From: Dipteronia dyeriana
Taxonomy: Eukaryota > Streptophyta > Magnoliopsida > Sapindales > Sapindaceae
NCBI GenBank assembly: GCA_032871835.1
Contig: CM065299.1
Span: 83,953,652 to 84,017,651, forward strand
Length of the DNA stretch: 64,000 bases
Direction: 5' to 3'
In this document: positions 48,980 through 60,692 of the stretch, piece by piece
Numbering within the stretch: position 1 is the stretch's first letter
How the letters are laid out: every line of letters starts with the position of its first letter
Made by a program: the position numbers and the translations under genes
The notes under the pieces: model-generated
The model's input: the letters and a program-made list of their open reading frames with translations, nothing else
Database searches by the model: none
What the model was told of the DNA's origin: nothing

Positions 48980-49115
48980 TACAAATGTAAACATTTTTAT
49001 ACAAAAGAATTGGTAAATATACAAAAGATTGGTACATATACAAAAGAATTGGTACATATACAAAAGAATTGGTACATATACAAAAGAATTTGTACATATA
49101 CAAATGAATTACTAC
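48980..49115. repeat. 20-bp tandem repeat between the convergent MULE genes
   Basis: About six units of GGTACATATACAAAAGAATT, the first and last diverged. It starts about 100 bases after the transposase stop and ends just before the stop of the protease gene (49122). Confidence 0.92.
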
Positions 49116-50519
49116 ATAAATCTAAACGGGCCAGGAGTTTGCAAATATTTCAACAGTCATCTTTTTCCGAATGATCCCATATCGTCTGCCTACCAATCGA
49201 AATCCTTTTTGTCCGCTAGTAAGTACTCGATCAATCTCAACATATGGGGACCACAATTACCACTGCAGTTGGACACATTAACAAGCGTTAATAAAACATT
49301 AGGTTTATAATAATAAAATCTCAAAGTTACTATTACAAAATGTCTTACGATTTCTTCTGCTGGGGGATACATTTTTCGGACACCACGCTGACTGAGAAGG
49401 GCTTACTTATCTTCTCAAATTTCTTAAGTCCAGCCGGTCGTGCAGTATGAAACCCGGCCTGATGCAACATCGAGGGCAAAAAGTAACGCAACGGGGCTAC
49501 CTGCTGATTCCGGATATGAGTTGGGACCTCCTGTCTTTAGGGGTCGACTATGAACATCTTCCCTTATGTGAGGTCGACAGTCACAAGTAGCCAATGTTGG
49601 ACCCCAATGTTGCACGGTATTTGGACCTGTAAACGTAAATAGCAGGTGTTAAGATGTACTATAATTGCAAACCAAGTAACACTTACCATGTCAACCTCGT
49701 GCCACAGACGGCATCCAATCGAGCCACCACCAAGCACCATCGTAAGGTTGCCATCCTTCCACCAAGACCTCAAAACATTCCACCGCGCGGGGGTGATCTC
49801 CCTGTGAAAATCACGAGGCATCATTTTCATGTACTGGGGCTCCAGAACGGACTGTACAAACACAAACTCAAAATTATTAATGTTTTCCATACAAATCTAC
49901 AAGCATGCGTAAACATTACTAATTTCAGTACTTACAAAAAACTGCGTATCCAATATGTTGACCATCTGATTGTACACATTCAGAAAAGCCCGTTGACTCT
50001 TCTGAAGAATATAGAGGTACGCATCCATATGCTAGGAATATATACACGTAATAAAGTGTTAGGAGGCTTACACATCTAAAACAAATATTAAAAACAGAAT
50101 TTACGGTCCCACGTACCTCATCATCAACATCCATGAAGTTAGTCTGCATCCGATGGAACCATGCAACATCAACTGGCTCCAGCAAATCAACATCACGTCT
50201 GCATTAATGTTCCATCAGCTACACATTTATTTAATTCATTAGAAGAAAAGTTGCCACCTAAATAACAAAGATATTTACTTACAGTTCCCCGTTTACGTTC
50301 TTCTTGAAGGCTCGGTAAGCCTTCAACTGGTAACCGTCCACCAGTCCGTGGAGATTAAATATGTGGTCAGGTCCCTCAAGTATTACACGCACCCTCTTAA
50401 GTCGGAACGAATCTATGTACTGAATAAGCAACTGCCAACCGCGCTTCAATACACACCTCTGCTGTCAAACTCCCCCCGCCGGAGTGTGCTGAGATGAGGA
50501 GCTTCGCTCCATGTATGGC

Positions 50520-50930
50520 TGGATCAAAGTAATCGATGGAGGGGGAGCCTACTGCTTGAGAGGAGGTTGAGAGGGAGCCTACTGCTAGCTCCGAGATGGA
50601 GGGGGAGCCTGTTACTAGCTCGGAGGGGAAGGGGGAGCCTACTGCTCATTCTGAGGGGAATGGGGGGACGGCTGCTCTCTCGGAGGTGGACGGGGAGCTT
50701 GCTGCTCGCTCGGAGGTGGAGGTGGATGGGCAGCCTACTGCTTGCTTCTAGCGTGAAGGGGGGCTCGCTGCTAGCTCGACGGGGGAGGGGGGTCTGCTGG
50801 TTGCTCGGAGGTGGAGGGGGAGCTTGCTGCTCACTCCGAGGGGGAGGGGGACCAGCTACTCGCTCGAAGGAGGAGGGGGAGCCTGCTACTAGAGGGGAGA
50901 GGAGGGGAGGGGAGGGGAGGACTGAGCCCC
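50520..50930 (-). repeat. GC-rich tandem repeats coding a Pro-rich linker
   Basis: About 14 imperfect units of roughly 24 bp (plus strand GGAGGGGGAGCCTGCTGCT), minus-strand reading APPPPSEQQ-like. It connects DUF1985 and the protease domain. It ends in a pure GGGGA run at about 50895-50920. Confidence 0.85.
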
Positions 50931-52649
50931 ACTCTTCAGAACTACCCCTCCGGTATGTGGATCATTCCTATGCTGATACATATACGTCTTGAAGCCCTGT
51001 AGGCCCCCAATCAATGCAAGCAGCTCCCTATGTTGTTACTGTCAATCCTCTTCGCCCTTCCGGATCAAATCCAGTAACTCCTGGTGCTGTTGTTATCCAT
51101 CATCCTCACTCTTTTGAAGGGCTTCACGTAACTCGTTGAACTGATGTTCCCATGGGGCCTGAAATCATGCAACATTGTTGATACTAAAATAATCAACAAA
51201 TCTTGTTAATAAAAACAAAACTACCATCTCAACTTACCTCCCCATCACATCCAACGCCTGCACGGGAATCCTCTGTAGCTGCACCTAGGTTTTTGGGTGG
51301 TAAACCGAACCCTTCTACGCCTCACTCACAGATGAGACAGCTTAGATCCGCCAGTGTCCATGCCATTGAAATCTGTACCCGTTGGGTCTGAAGGCACCAT
51401 CTCACTACACCTCTAACCCCCACCATTCTCATTAGGACGATCTGCACTAATAGTCGGATCAAGGACAGTAGGAAGGTGAACCTTGTCATCCTGCACATAC
51501 GGGCTCCCCCCTCGCTTAGGCCTGCGAAGTATGGTGCCACTACCTCAGCTGCTGTGGGTCTGAAAGCTTATTTAGATGAATGTCATTATTACTTATAGTA
51601 AGTAATATAACGATTAACAAATTAAATAATTACCCTAGAACTAAAAATCTTGTCCAGCTTCTTCCCTCTAGGTTGTTTGGTCAACTCCCACTTCAATATA
51701 CGAGGAGAAAGGTCTATAACCCTTCGAGTCCCGAAATCGATGCCCAGTTGGGGGATCACCTAGAAAGAAAATATCTGTATCAAAGATTAGTACAATTATA
51801 ATCCAAAACAATTTTGAAAACAAAATTTAATGTACATGTTGGAAATCAAATTTCTTACCAAAAGGGCATATGATAGACCGTAAATATTGTACCCCTCCAC
51901 GGAATTTCCAACATCACCCTGTGAAAGCTGGCGTCTCTCCTCACATCGTTACGGTAACACATGCTTGAATGAAAAGATAGAATGCCTATAGACGTGGGCA
52001 ACCCACGGGAATGCATCGAAGGCATTGAGGTCCTCTACCAACCGAAACTGCTAAAATGGAATCTTCAATCTCTCGTCCACCCCTATCAATATCCAGTTCA
52101 ACATGTAAATGAGGCACAACTTCACAGCATCGTATGCCTGTTGAAACTCTCTACGGGTAAGAACAACCCTCAAGTCATCCAACGATATCTCATCGTGTCC
52201 AGGAAAGTACCGTTGATGTATGTCATTCTCAACTGCAACATACATACTCGTGTCTGGTACGACTCCAAAACGTAATCCGGTGATGAAGCTAAATTCCACT
52301 TTCGAAAACCTGACCACATGGTTCCCTAACAAGAACCGCATCTCATATGTCGGCCCTATCATGGTCCAACTCCCGCAACAGCAGTTGATGAATAACACCA
52401 CCCGAAAACTTCAGCTCCCGGTGCATCAACATGAAATGCCCGAAACAGGAGGCCATGAGCCGACGCCGATCCTCAACAGCAAACTCTTTAGGGAACCGGT
52501 TAAGTGCATCATCTATACGGGTGAGGGCTTCAAAGTGGTAGTGTCGGGTCAATTTTTCCTTGAACCAATCTCCCTCTGGAGTTTTAAGCAAATCCTTCAA
52601 CCTGCTCGTAACCTGCAATGTCACAGAAACAATACATCAGTAAACTGGA

Positions 52650-53510
52650 AAAAAATTAGAAAATATTCTCAATCGTTAGAAACAAATTCTCGATACTTTG
52701 AAAAAGTTCTTGATGCTTTGAAAAATTTCTCGATCCTTTGAAAAACCTCTCGATTCGTTGAAAAATCTTCTCGATCATTTTAAAAAATCTCGACCCTTTG
52801 AAAAACATTCTCGATAGTTAGACAAATATTCTCGATCGTTTGAAAACATTCTCGATCCTTTTTATAAACATCTCGATTCTTAGAAAAATCTTATCGATCA
52901 TTTTAAAAAATCTCGACCCTTTGAAAAACATTCTCGATAGTTAGAAAAAATTCTCGATCCTTTGAAAAACCTCTCGATTCTTTGAAAAATATTCTCGATC
53001 ATTTGAAAAAATTCTCGATCCTTTGAAAATAGTCTCGATACTTTGAAAAACTTATCGATTCTTTGAAAAACCTATCGATTCTTTGAAAAACCTTCTCAAT
53101 TCTTTGAAAAATCTTCTCTTCTCGATCATTTTAAAAAATCTCGATCCTTTGAAAAACATTCTCGATAGCTAGAAAAATATTCTCAATCGTTTTAAAAAAT
53201 TCTCAATCATTTGAAAATAGTCTCGATCCTTTGAAAAACCTCTCGATTCTTTGAAAATCTTCTCCATCATTTAAAAAAATCTCGTCCCTTAGAAAAACAT
53301 TTTCGATCGTTAGAAAAATATTCTCGATCGTTTCAAACAATTTCTCGATCCTTTAAAAATATTCTCGATCCTTTGAAAATGTTCTCGATCCTTTGAGAAA
53401 TAATCTTGATCGTATGATAAATTTCCTCGAATCTTTCTATAAAATTTTCTCGATTTTGCTTGAAATATTCTCGATTTATTTATTTTAAGAAAAAAAAACA
53501 ATGCTCGATA
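52650..53510 (+). repeat. Minisatellite with TTCTCGATCCTTTGAAAAA unit (right array)
   Basis: About 40 imperfect units with the same TCTCGAT core and plus-strand direction as the left array (45120-46045). It lies inside the presumed first intron of the protease gene (53674-52613). Confidence 0.92.
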
Positions 53511-53819
53511 CCAGAATTTCATCTTGCTCCTAACATATTCAACCTCATTTCAAACCTAAACTAAAACCACAACCTTTGTCAACCCCAATCTATAATTTCA
53601 ATCAACAAAACAAGTCTAAAATGCAATGATAAATTATCAACAACAAATCGATAAATAAAACAAACTGAACTTACCTCTGTCAATCGCTGTGAAATATACT
53701 GTATTCCCATTCCGGTCAATTAGCCGTCGATTTTCTTACCGTCGATTTCGTTGTCATCGGTTTCTTTCTCACTGTTGCTTTTCTCAGACTCACAAAATGA
53801 CAACTTTCTCTCTTTTTCA

Positions 53820-53938
53820 ATTTTATCGGGGTATTCTCGTCTCTTTACGTTAAATGGTGTCTTTTAAACTTACATTACTAAACTGGTGATATTTACACAA
53901 CACCTCTTTGAAATAATGCCATTTATTTTTTGAGCCCT
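53820..53938 (-). repeat. Right terminal inverted repeat of the MULE
   Basis: Read inward on the minus strand: AGGGCTCAAAAAATAAATGG, then GTGTTGTGTAAATATCACCA and TAAGTTTAAAAGACACC. Pairs with 44672-44800. Confidence 0.75.
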
Positions 53939-54124
53939 CAGTAGTATCTAAATACAATATAATATTCATGTATGTTTTTCAATGGCAACCTAGTATCTCT
54001 TAATTAATTAAGTACACCTAATCTTTTCGAAAAAAAGATCTAGCTAAGAAATAAATGTTTTTTTTAATTAATTGTTTATTATATTTGCATCGAAATTCTT
54101 TAAAGAAAAGGATATATATATATA

Positions 54125-56512
54125 TCTTATACTATATATAAAAGCATGAGTTGGCGGTGGAATTATGGCCCTCTATTTTTTTTTTCTTTTAATTTCTTTG
54201 AATGTACAATTATGATTGCCACCCTTTAAGTTTATATAATTTTTGTTTTTTTATATTTTGAACTTAAAATTACGGATAAAACCTTTAAAGTTTATACAAT
54301 TACTTAGTAGACAAGTCTTATTAAGAATTCAATTATAGCATCTCTTATATTTGCGTTGAAGGTCGAATGATAAATACAACCCTTCGAGTTTGTATAATTT
54401 CTTAATATATAGGTCTTAGTAATAGTAACACAATAGGGATTGTAATTCAATATTCTAACACACCAGATTTTCAGAGAAAAAAAAATAAGGATAAATTTAT
54501 CTATTTTCTACTAACTATATAAAAAGAGGGAGTTGGTCGGTGAGTTATAACATCCCATATTTTGTTTAAAAGTAAAATTACAGATACAACCCTCAAAGTT
54601 TATATAATTAATTGAATGATAAAATAAGGTAGTGGTGGCAAAACGGGTCGGACCAGGCCCGACCTGTTAGGGAGACAGGTAGGGCCGGGCAAGCCTGTTT
54701 GACGAAAGGGTAGGCCCGGCCTGCGGCCGTGGCCTGTTTTGAGGTGGGTCGGGCCGGGCTCTAACGGGTCTGTTACGGCCCGGCCCGTTAAAGGCCCGTT
54801 AAGGGTTTAACAGGTCGGCCGTTAAGACCTTAACGGGCCCTTAATGGGCAGGCCTAACGGGCTTCAAATTTTTTTTAAATATATTAACGTTTTATTTATA
54901 CAATATTATTTTTTATACATTGTAATAATTTTGTGTAATTATTAATGTAATATTTTTAATATGAAATACATTTTTCATTTCATACAACAGTTAATTAGTT
55001 TTCAATGAATAATATTTTTGTAATTTCTTATTAAATTTGTGCTGAAAAATATAAATTACAAATTATGATTGCCTCGTTAAAAACCATACCCAAAAAAAAT
55101 CCAATGGGATAAAAACTTGGTAAGGGAAAAAGAGTATATAGTATATAATAATATAATATATTAAATAAATAAAATAAATTACAAAATAGTTGAAAGAGTG
55201 AGTGAGAGATGTTGGAGATTGTAGAGAATAGAGAGAATAAGAGAGTAGGGAAGTAGAGAAAATGTAGAGAATGAGGTGAGGGTGATGAGGGTATTTATAG
55301 GAAAATGTTAGATTAGGGTATAATTGGAAAAAAAGGTAAAAGATTTAAAATAATGTAATTTTTAAAAGTTTTAGGTGTTTTTGTAAGCCCCCAACAGTCA
55401 ATAACGGCTTCTGAATAATTACAAAAGTCACCCCGTAATTCAAAATTTTAAATTTTAATTTTAAAAATAAATTTGAAATTTGAAATCTGATGGGCCTTAA
55501 CGGGCCGGCCCGTTAAGGCCAATCAGGATTCTTTTTTCAAAATTTTGAAATATCCACCGGCCTAATAGCCCAGGCTGGGTCGGCCGCGAGCCTCAAATCC
55601 TGGGCCCAGCCCTGCCCATCAACTTAACGGGCTTGGGCCTGGCCCGTTAAGCAGACGCCCTGGGCCAGCCCCGGCCCGTGACCTAACCTGGGCGGGCCGG
55701 GCAACCCACCGGGACCCGGCCCATTTTGCCACCTCAACAATAAGGACTGCTTGTAAATGTATTATTTACTTTATAATTAAAAATTAAAAGGTGAATTGAA
55801 AATAAAATTATAGCCCACTTTTTTTTCATTTAATTTCTTTGACTCTTTTTCTATTAACCATATATATTTGGAAGTAAAATTATAAATACAACAGTTAAAA
55901 TTTATATAATTACTTAATAGATCAGTTTTAATAAGATTTTAATTATAACATCTCTTATATTTTCTTTGAAAGTCAAATGACAAATACAAGCCTTCAAGTT
56001 TGTAAAATTACTTAATAGATATATTTTAGTAATAGTAACACAACAGAGATTGTATAGTAATTTCTAAAATTTATTTAAATAAAATTAGAAAAACATAGGA
56101 GATACAATGGTGCAATAAAGAGAGAAAATGAGATACCGGAAACTTACCAAACAAAACCCCGATTTGCTTCGACTTTTATAGGTGAGTTTTAAGATAAATA
56201 TTAATATTTGTTAAGTTTTGGGTCATTTGAAAGTGAAATAGTTTCTATGAATTTTTAAGTACTGAATTACTTCGATTGTATGATTGGCAACTAAATTGCT
56301 ATTCATATATATGAACTGTGTTGTTATATAGTTGAATAAAATGATTCAAATTTATAAGTCTTGCAATGAATGAGTTTTATAATTTTATACCAATTATCAT
56401 CGTAAAACTCAACTATATTAACATATTTATATTATTATTATTTTCTTATTTTGTAAATATACGACTCAAGTATTTATACGAGCACATGTCTTGTATGTGC
56501 TCCAAAACCTAG
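54125..56512 (+). mobile_element. Non-autonomous Helitron
   Basis: The 5' end TCTTATACTATATATAAAAG matches the TC...CTATATAAAAG start common in plant Helitrons. The 3' end is CTAG (56509-56512) preceded by a perfect 8-bp hairpin GAGCACAT-(7 nt)-ATGTGCTC (56480-56502), six bases before the end. Insertion is between A (54124) and T (56513), without target duplication, as expected for Helitrons. No Rep/helicase is present. A second Helitron-like 5' start (TCTACTAACTATATAAAAAG, 54507) lies inside, and a hAT MITE is nested at 54630-55737. Confidence 0.75.
54630..55737. mobile_element. hAT-type MITE nested in the Helitron
   Basis: 1108 bp from TAGTGGTGGCAAAACGGG to CCCATTTTGCCACCTCAA, with inverted ends of about 17 bp and two or three mismatches. 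The flanking 8-bp repeats are AAATAAGG (54622-54629) and CAATAAGG (55738-55745). Subterminal regions are full of GGCCCGTTAA / CGGGCCGG words, while the centre is AT-rich. No coding frame. Confidence 0.82.
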
Positions 56513-57680
56513 TTATTCTAAAAATTCAACATATCCAGACTTAGGAAATGACGTTTCTCTGAATATCATAATAGAGTTTCATTTACAATGAAAATAAATA
56601 AATAATAATAGGGTTTAATTTTAGAGTTCTAAAAAAATATCTAATTGCCTTTTCCTCCCCTTCCTCGTTTTCCAATAAAGATATAGATTTTTGGTTCACA
56701 TTTTGTCTTTCATAAAACGTAGAAAAAATTATAGTGATTTTTGGAATTGGAATTGATATTAAATTAATAATTTAAGTTTAAAAGATATTCACGGATAAAA
56801 ATAACATCACAATTTTCTTTTATAACTTTTCAATCCCTTTTGGTTTGATTTTTTTTTATTAAAAACTTTCATTCATTCATGTTTCAATCCTTTAAAAAAA
56901 TTCAAGATGGATAAGTTTTAAGAAAATAATAATAATAATAATAATAATAATAAACAACCCCTTGGATTCCATTTTACTATTTAAAGAAGGTCTGTGTACC
57001 TCTGAAAAAAAGTCATTAAGGATTCGGTGTAAAAAAAAAGTGTTCATTTTAAAGAACTTCTCTACTAGGTAAAAACGGTTTTTTAAAAAAAAAATTAAAA
57101 AAACTTATAATTTGGTTATCACTTAGTATAGCTTTTGGATAATTAACAAAGTTGTTTTACAACTACCGGGTGATACTCAAATTTAAAGTTTTTTCAAATA
57201 GAGTAATAGACCTTATGAGTCTTTTTTTTAATAATATTAAATGTCTAATATAACCCTAATATTTAATACATGGGGAGTTCCGGCCTTCTCTCCATTGGAC
57301 CTATTTTTAAAAGTATTTTGATAATTTTATCATTTAAAAGAGTTTTTTTTTATCGACAGCTAATCGATCAATAACTTCCCTCAAAAGCTCTACTTTCAAA
57401 TAATTTACTACTAAAATATCCACATGAAAAAGCTTTTTCAAATGACTCCTACTGTTCAGTTTTTGATTAAAAAAAAACACAAACGACCCATTATATTTCA
57501 TCTTGCTATTTAATGAAGGTTTGCATAGCTCCAAAAAAAAAATACGTTTTTAATCTTATATTATTATGCGTACCAATTTTTTTTATATATATTTTTTATA
57601 ATACATGTTAACCTTTTCTTTTCTTTTTTTCAATCATACCTGCTGAGGTTTCTTTTTTCTTTTATTATTTTTTTCATTTT
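56513..57680. other. AT-rich DNA, no gene seen
   Basis: Poly-A and poly-T tracts and a short (AAT)n run at about 56925-56953. No feature recognised. Confidence 0.6.
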
Positions 57681-57689
57681 TTCCAATTA

Positions 57690-59390
57690 TACATACTTAC
57701 TAAGTTTTCTTAAAAACAAAACTTAGCTTGTATAAGTTTTTGGGTCCCTATATGTTTTTTGAATTATCTCATTTTTAATTACTTATTCATTTTTCACTGA
57801 ATTTATCCATATGTTTTTAAAAACTACTCAATTTAGTCTATTTGATAAGGATTTTGATGGTCAACAGTCACAACAAAAAATAGAATGACATCTTTACCCA
57901 TGGCAAATTAATTTCTTTTAAAAGAATAAAATAATATAACTTTAGTTTTTCTTTTGAGAAATTTTTTAAAAAAGAAAAATAAAACAAATAAAAAATAAAA
58001 AAAAACCTTTCAAAAAGAAACCACCACCACTCATCAATCATCATTATCATCTTTCACCATCAACTCAAACACGCAAACCATAGCCACCACCACCAATTAG
58101 ATCAAGATCGGGCTCATTGGAGTCTCTTCCGATCACCTAAATATCTACATTACAAATATTTAACAAGTAAACAAATCTAAACCAAACTCAGTAAGAAAAT
58201 CAACATCATGAAACCCAGAGCAAAAAAAGAAAAAGTAAAAAAGGGAAAAGAAACCCAAAACAAAAAAAATAAAGGTAAAAAATAAAAGAGTTGGGTGGAT
58301 GGAGACCGAAGTAAATCGAAAGTCTCCAACAAAACCTCAAGCTTCGTTAAAAAAAACGACATCTCAAGCTCCACTAGCGATGGAGACCAACGCAAATCGA
58401 AGGAGATCGGTATTGAGTCGATGCAGATCAGGGAGATATGTATTGGGTTAATGCGGATCGAAGCTACTCCATGTCGGAGCTCCTCAAAATAGAGGAGATC
58501 GATGCAACATATCTCTTCCAAATGGAGGACATCGACGAACCGAAGGCAACCGCGTGAAAGGGTGACGATGAAGTCCGACTTGAAAGGTTGGAGGTGGGGG
58601 TCGATTTGAAAGGTGGCGGTGGAGGTGAACATCACCATTTCTATATTTGTATTTTTTTTAAAAGCTTTATTTTCGAGGTGGTTGTTATGTTTGGGTTTGG
58701 GTTTGGTTAGGTTTGGCAGTGGGCGATGGTGGGTTATATTTGAGAGTGTAGATAGTTGGAGACGGTAATGATTTCTAGAAAATTGATGATGATGGTGTGC
58801 TTTGGTAGGCTTCATTGTGTTCTGGAAAACTGATGATAGGGATTTGTTGAGCTTGGGGTGGTTGGGTTTGGATATGGATGGTGTAGGGGTTTTTGGGTTT
58901 TAGTGGTTTATGAAGAAGATGAAGTTTGTTTTTTCAATTTTATTATTTTTTAATAGGTGATCTCCACCGTCCATCTCATGTGATGGATGGTCTAGATCTC
59001 TGCCTAATAAAAAAAACTCATTAATTTTTTTTCTTTTCTTAAAAAATTGTTATTAGGTGGATCTCCACCGTCTATTTGAATACAGTGGAGATCCAATCCA
59101 ATCTGGATCTCCACATTTAAATTTAATTTTTATTATATATATATATTTGTGTGTTGAAATGTGACATATTATTGTTTAAACTTTAAAGATAAAAATACCC
59201 TTAGAATTGTTTAATTTGACTAACATTTGACTCACTGAAGGTTGAAATTGAGTGGATTTTGAAAATATAGGGGTCAATCCAGTAAAAATGAATAAGTTAG
59301 CAAAAAACAGATAATTCAAAAAACCATAGGGATCAAAATGATAATATCCATTAAAAAAATCAGCGTGTATAATTCAAAAAATATTCAAAT
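57690..59390. mobile_element. Element with long inverted ends, possible Pack-MULE
   Basis: Inverted arms of at least 100 bp. The left arm, about 57740-57850 (GGGTCCCTATATG, TTTTTTGAATTATCTC, TTACTTATTCATTTTTCACTG), is the reverse complement with changes of about 59225-59340 (CAGTAAAAATGAATAAG, AGATAATTCAAAAAACCATA, GGGATC). Outer limits are approximate and no target duplication was found. The inside is richer in G+C and holds one long minus-strand frame (58177-58815). Confidence 0.5.
58177..58815 (-). CDS. Hypothetical 212-codon ORF inside the long-TIR element
   Basis: An uninterrupted frame of 212 codons, long for this AT-rich region. From its ATG at 58815 the product starts MKPTKAHHHHQ, is basic and His/Pro-rich for about 50 residues, then has a mixed centre and a very hydrophobic, Phe-rich end (about residues 165-212, FFLFWVSFPFFTFSFF-like) that could be one or two membrane segments. 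The end is coded by a poly-purine/pyrimidine stretch, so it may be composition rather than selection. It resembles no family I know. It could be a captured gene fragment or a chance frame. Confidence 0.2.
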   Translation of the reverse strand: MKPTKAHHHHQFSRNHYRLQLSTLSNITHHRPLPNLTKPKPKHNNHLENKAFKKNTNIEMVMFTSTATFQIDPHLQPFKSDFIVTLSRGCLRFVDVLHLEEICCIDLLYFEELRHGVASIRINPIHISLICIDSIPISFDLRWSPSLVELEMSFFLTKLEVLLETFDLLRSPSTQLFYFLPLFFLFWVSFPFFTFSFFALGFMMLIFLLSLV

Positions 59391-59659
59391 TTGAATTTAT
59401 ACACTGCCAAAAAATTATTTTATTTTTTCTATCCAAAGATCTATTCAAACATATTTCTTTAACACCTTATTTTAACACAAAATAAGGTCCTTCATAAAAT
59501 CTATCGATTTTAATGAATTTTGATATTTTTTTTTTGTTGATGGTAGGTTCGAAGAAATATACTTGTAAACAAAATTAATTTTTTTTCAAGCACTATGATT
59601 TTTTTTCCCAATTTTGTTGACTATGAATCATCATAAAAAAAATGAAAATTTGGAAAAAT

Positions 59660-60505
59660 GAAAAAAAATTAGACCCCGTCCTGCAGCTGTTTTTCAGTCC
59701 ATTTTCGTTTTTATTTTTAAAAAACGATTTCGAAAACGCGTTCGTTAACGTTTTTCATTTTATTTTTGAAAAACGAAAAAAAAAAAACAAAACCAGTGTT
59801 AAAAGTAAAACATTTGAAAAACACAAAATACTTATTTTTCGTTTTTGTTTTTCATTTTGTTTTTCACTTTTTTATATATAAAAAATCATTTTATTTTTTA
59901 TTTTGTTTTTCATTTTGTTTCATTTAGTTCTATTATGCGTTTCATATGGTTAGGATAAGACAGGACAACATTTTTAAATGACCAAAGTGCCCCTACATAT
60001 ATATTCCATAATAATTTATTTCCAACTAGAACTGAAAGTATTCATACAATAATGTATATATATATATATATATATATACATTACAATTATTATATATATA
60101 TATTATAATAATATATACTATCATTATAATATAGTTTATAATATTATATATATTAATACTGTATATAGTATGATATATATAGTTATAATGTTATATATAT
60201 ATATAATATCATATAATATATTATATATAAAAATATAATAATATATATATATATATTAATATAATAAATACAGTTATATTTTTATTATATAATTTAAGAG
60301 TTTAGTTTTGATTAATTCATTTTTTGATAGTTTTCAGTTAACCTACCAGACGCGTTTTTTCCGTTTTCATTTTCAAAATACAACTTTCAGTATATGCTAC
60401 CAGACGCGTTTTCGAAATTCGAAACTAAAACCAAAAACATTGTTTTTATTTTCATTTTTTGTTCCGAAAAATAACAACTGAAAAATTATTACAGAACGAG
60501 CTCTT
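59660..60505. mobile_element. MITE with TTTTTCAGTT/CGTTTT-type inverted ends
   Basis: The left end AGACCCCGTCCTGCAGCTG then TTTTTCAGT is mirrored by the right end, whose reverse complement reads AGAGCTCGTTCTGTAATAAT then TTTTTCAGT. Both ends continue into CGTTTTTATTTT-like sequence and carry CAGACGCGTTTT / AACGCG words. The centre is an extreme (TA)n tract (about 60050-60290). About 0.85 kb. Target duplication not clear, so the superfamily is open. Confidence 0.55.
60050..60290. repeat. AT-only tract
   Basis: TATA-type dinucleotide runs with very few G or C, inside the MITE. Confidence 0.9.
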
Positions 60506-60645
60506 ATAGTTTTAGTTTTTGTAAATTTTTCAATTTTTGTTTACTAGTAAGTAGATTTCATTGAACTTATAATCTAAAAAAAAAGATTAAAATTCATTAA
60601 AATTGATGGATTTCAAAAATATCAAAACTTTGTGTTTACTAGCTA

Positions 60646-60647
<2 letters not shown>

Positions 60648-60689
<42 letters not shown>
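60648..60689. repeat. (TA)n microsatellite
   Basis: Pure TA run at the point where similarity to copy A (from about 20850) resumes. Confidence 0.9.

Positions 60690-60692
<3 letters not shown>

Larger units (their letters stand above)
49122..53710 (-). pseudogene. DUF1985 / Ulp1-type (C48) cysteine protease gene of the MULE, broken
   Basis: Ulp1-type proteases cleave SUMO-like modifiers; those in MULEs have no proven role. Exon 1 is 53710-53675 (MGIQYISQRLTE) with a GTAAGT donor. Intron 1 is 53674-52613. Exon 2 opens with VTSRLKDLLKTPEGDW in the same phase. DUF1985 follows (LKFSGGVIHQLLLREL, VRFSKVEFSFITGLRFGVVP, DAVKLCLIYMLNWILIGVDE). A Pro-rich linker lies at about 50920-50520. The protease domain comes after several exons (VDVAWFHRMQ; AYLYILQKSQRAFLNVYNQ; PQYMKMMPRDFH). 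The triad is recognisable as His in QHWLLVTVDL (about 49585), Asp in KMFIVDPLK and Cys in SGNCGPHMLRL (about 49250). Stops and frameshifts occur, for example near 52390 and inside the catalytic region. Confidence 0.9.
44672..53938. mobile_element. MULE of Kaonashi type (transposase plus Ulp1-like protease)
   Basis: 9267 bp flanked by 9-bp duplications CAGTAGTAA (44663-44671) and CAGTAGTAT (53939-53947). Copy A has the empty site with one copy (20662-20670). The ends are diverged inverted repeats of about 120 bp that share GTTGTG....TATCACCA.TTTA and TAAGTTTAAAAG. Inside are two convergent pseudogenes, a MuDR-type transposase on the plus strand and a DUF1985/Ulp1-type protease on the minus strand. 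MULEs with Ulp1-like genes are known as Kaonashi elements in Arabidopsis and as CUMULE in melon. Both genes are broken. Confidence 0.9.

Noticed and set aside
48980..49310. Plus-strand frames with repeated YTKELVHIQK
   Set aside because: Translation of the 20-bp tandem repeat.
50567..50992. Plus-strand frame rich in GSLLLARR
   Set aside because: Shadow of the Pro-rich repeat that belongs to the minus-strand protease gene.
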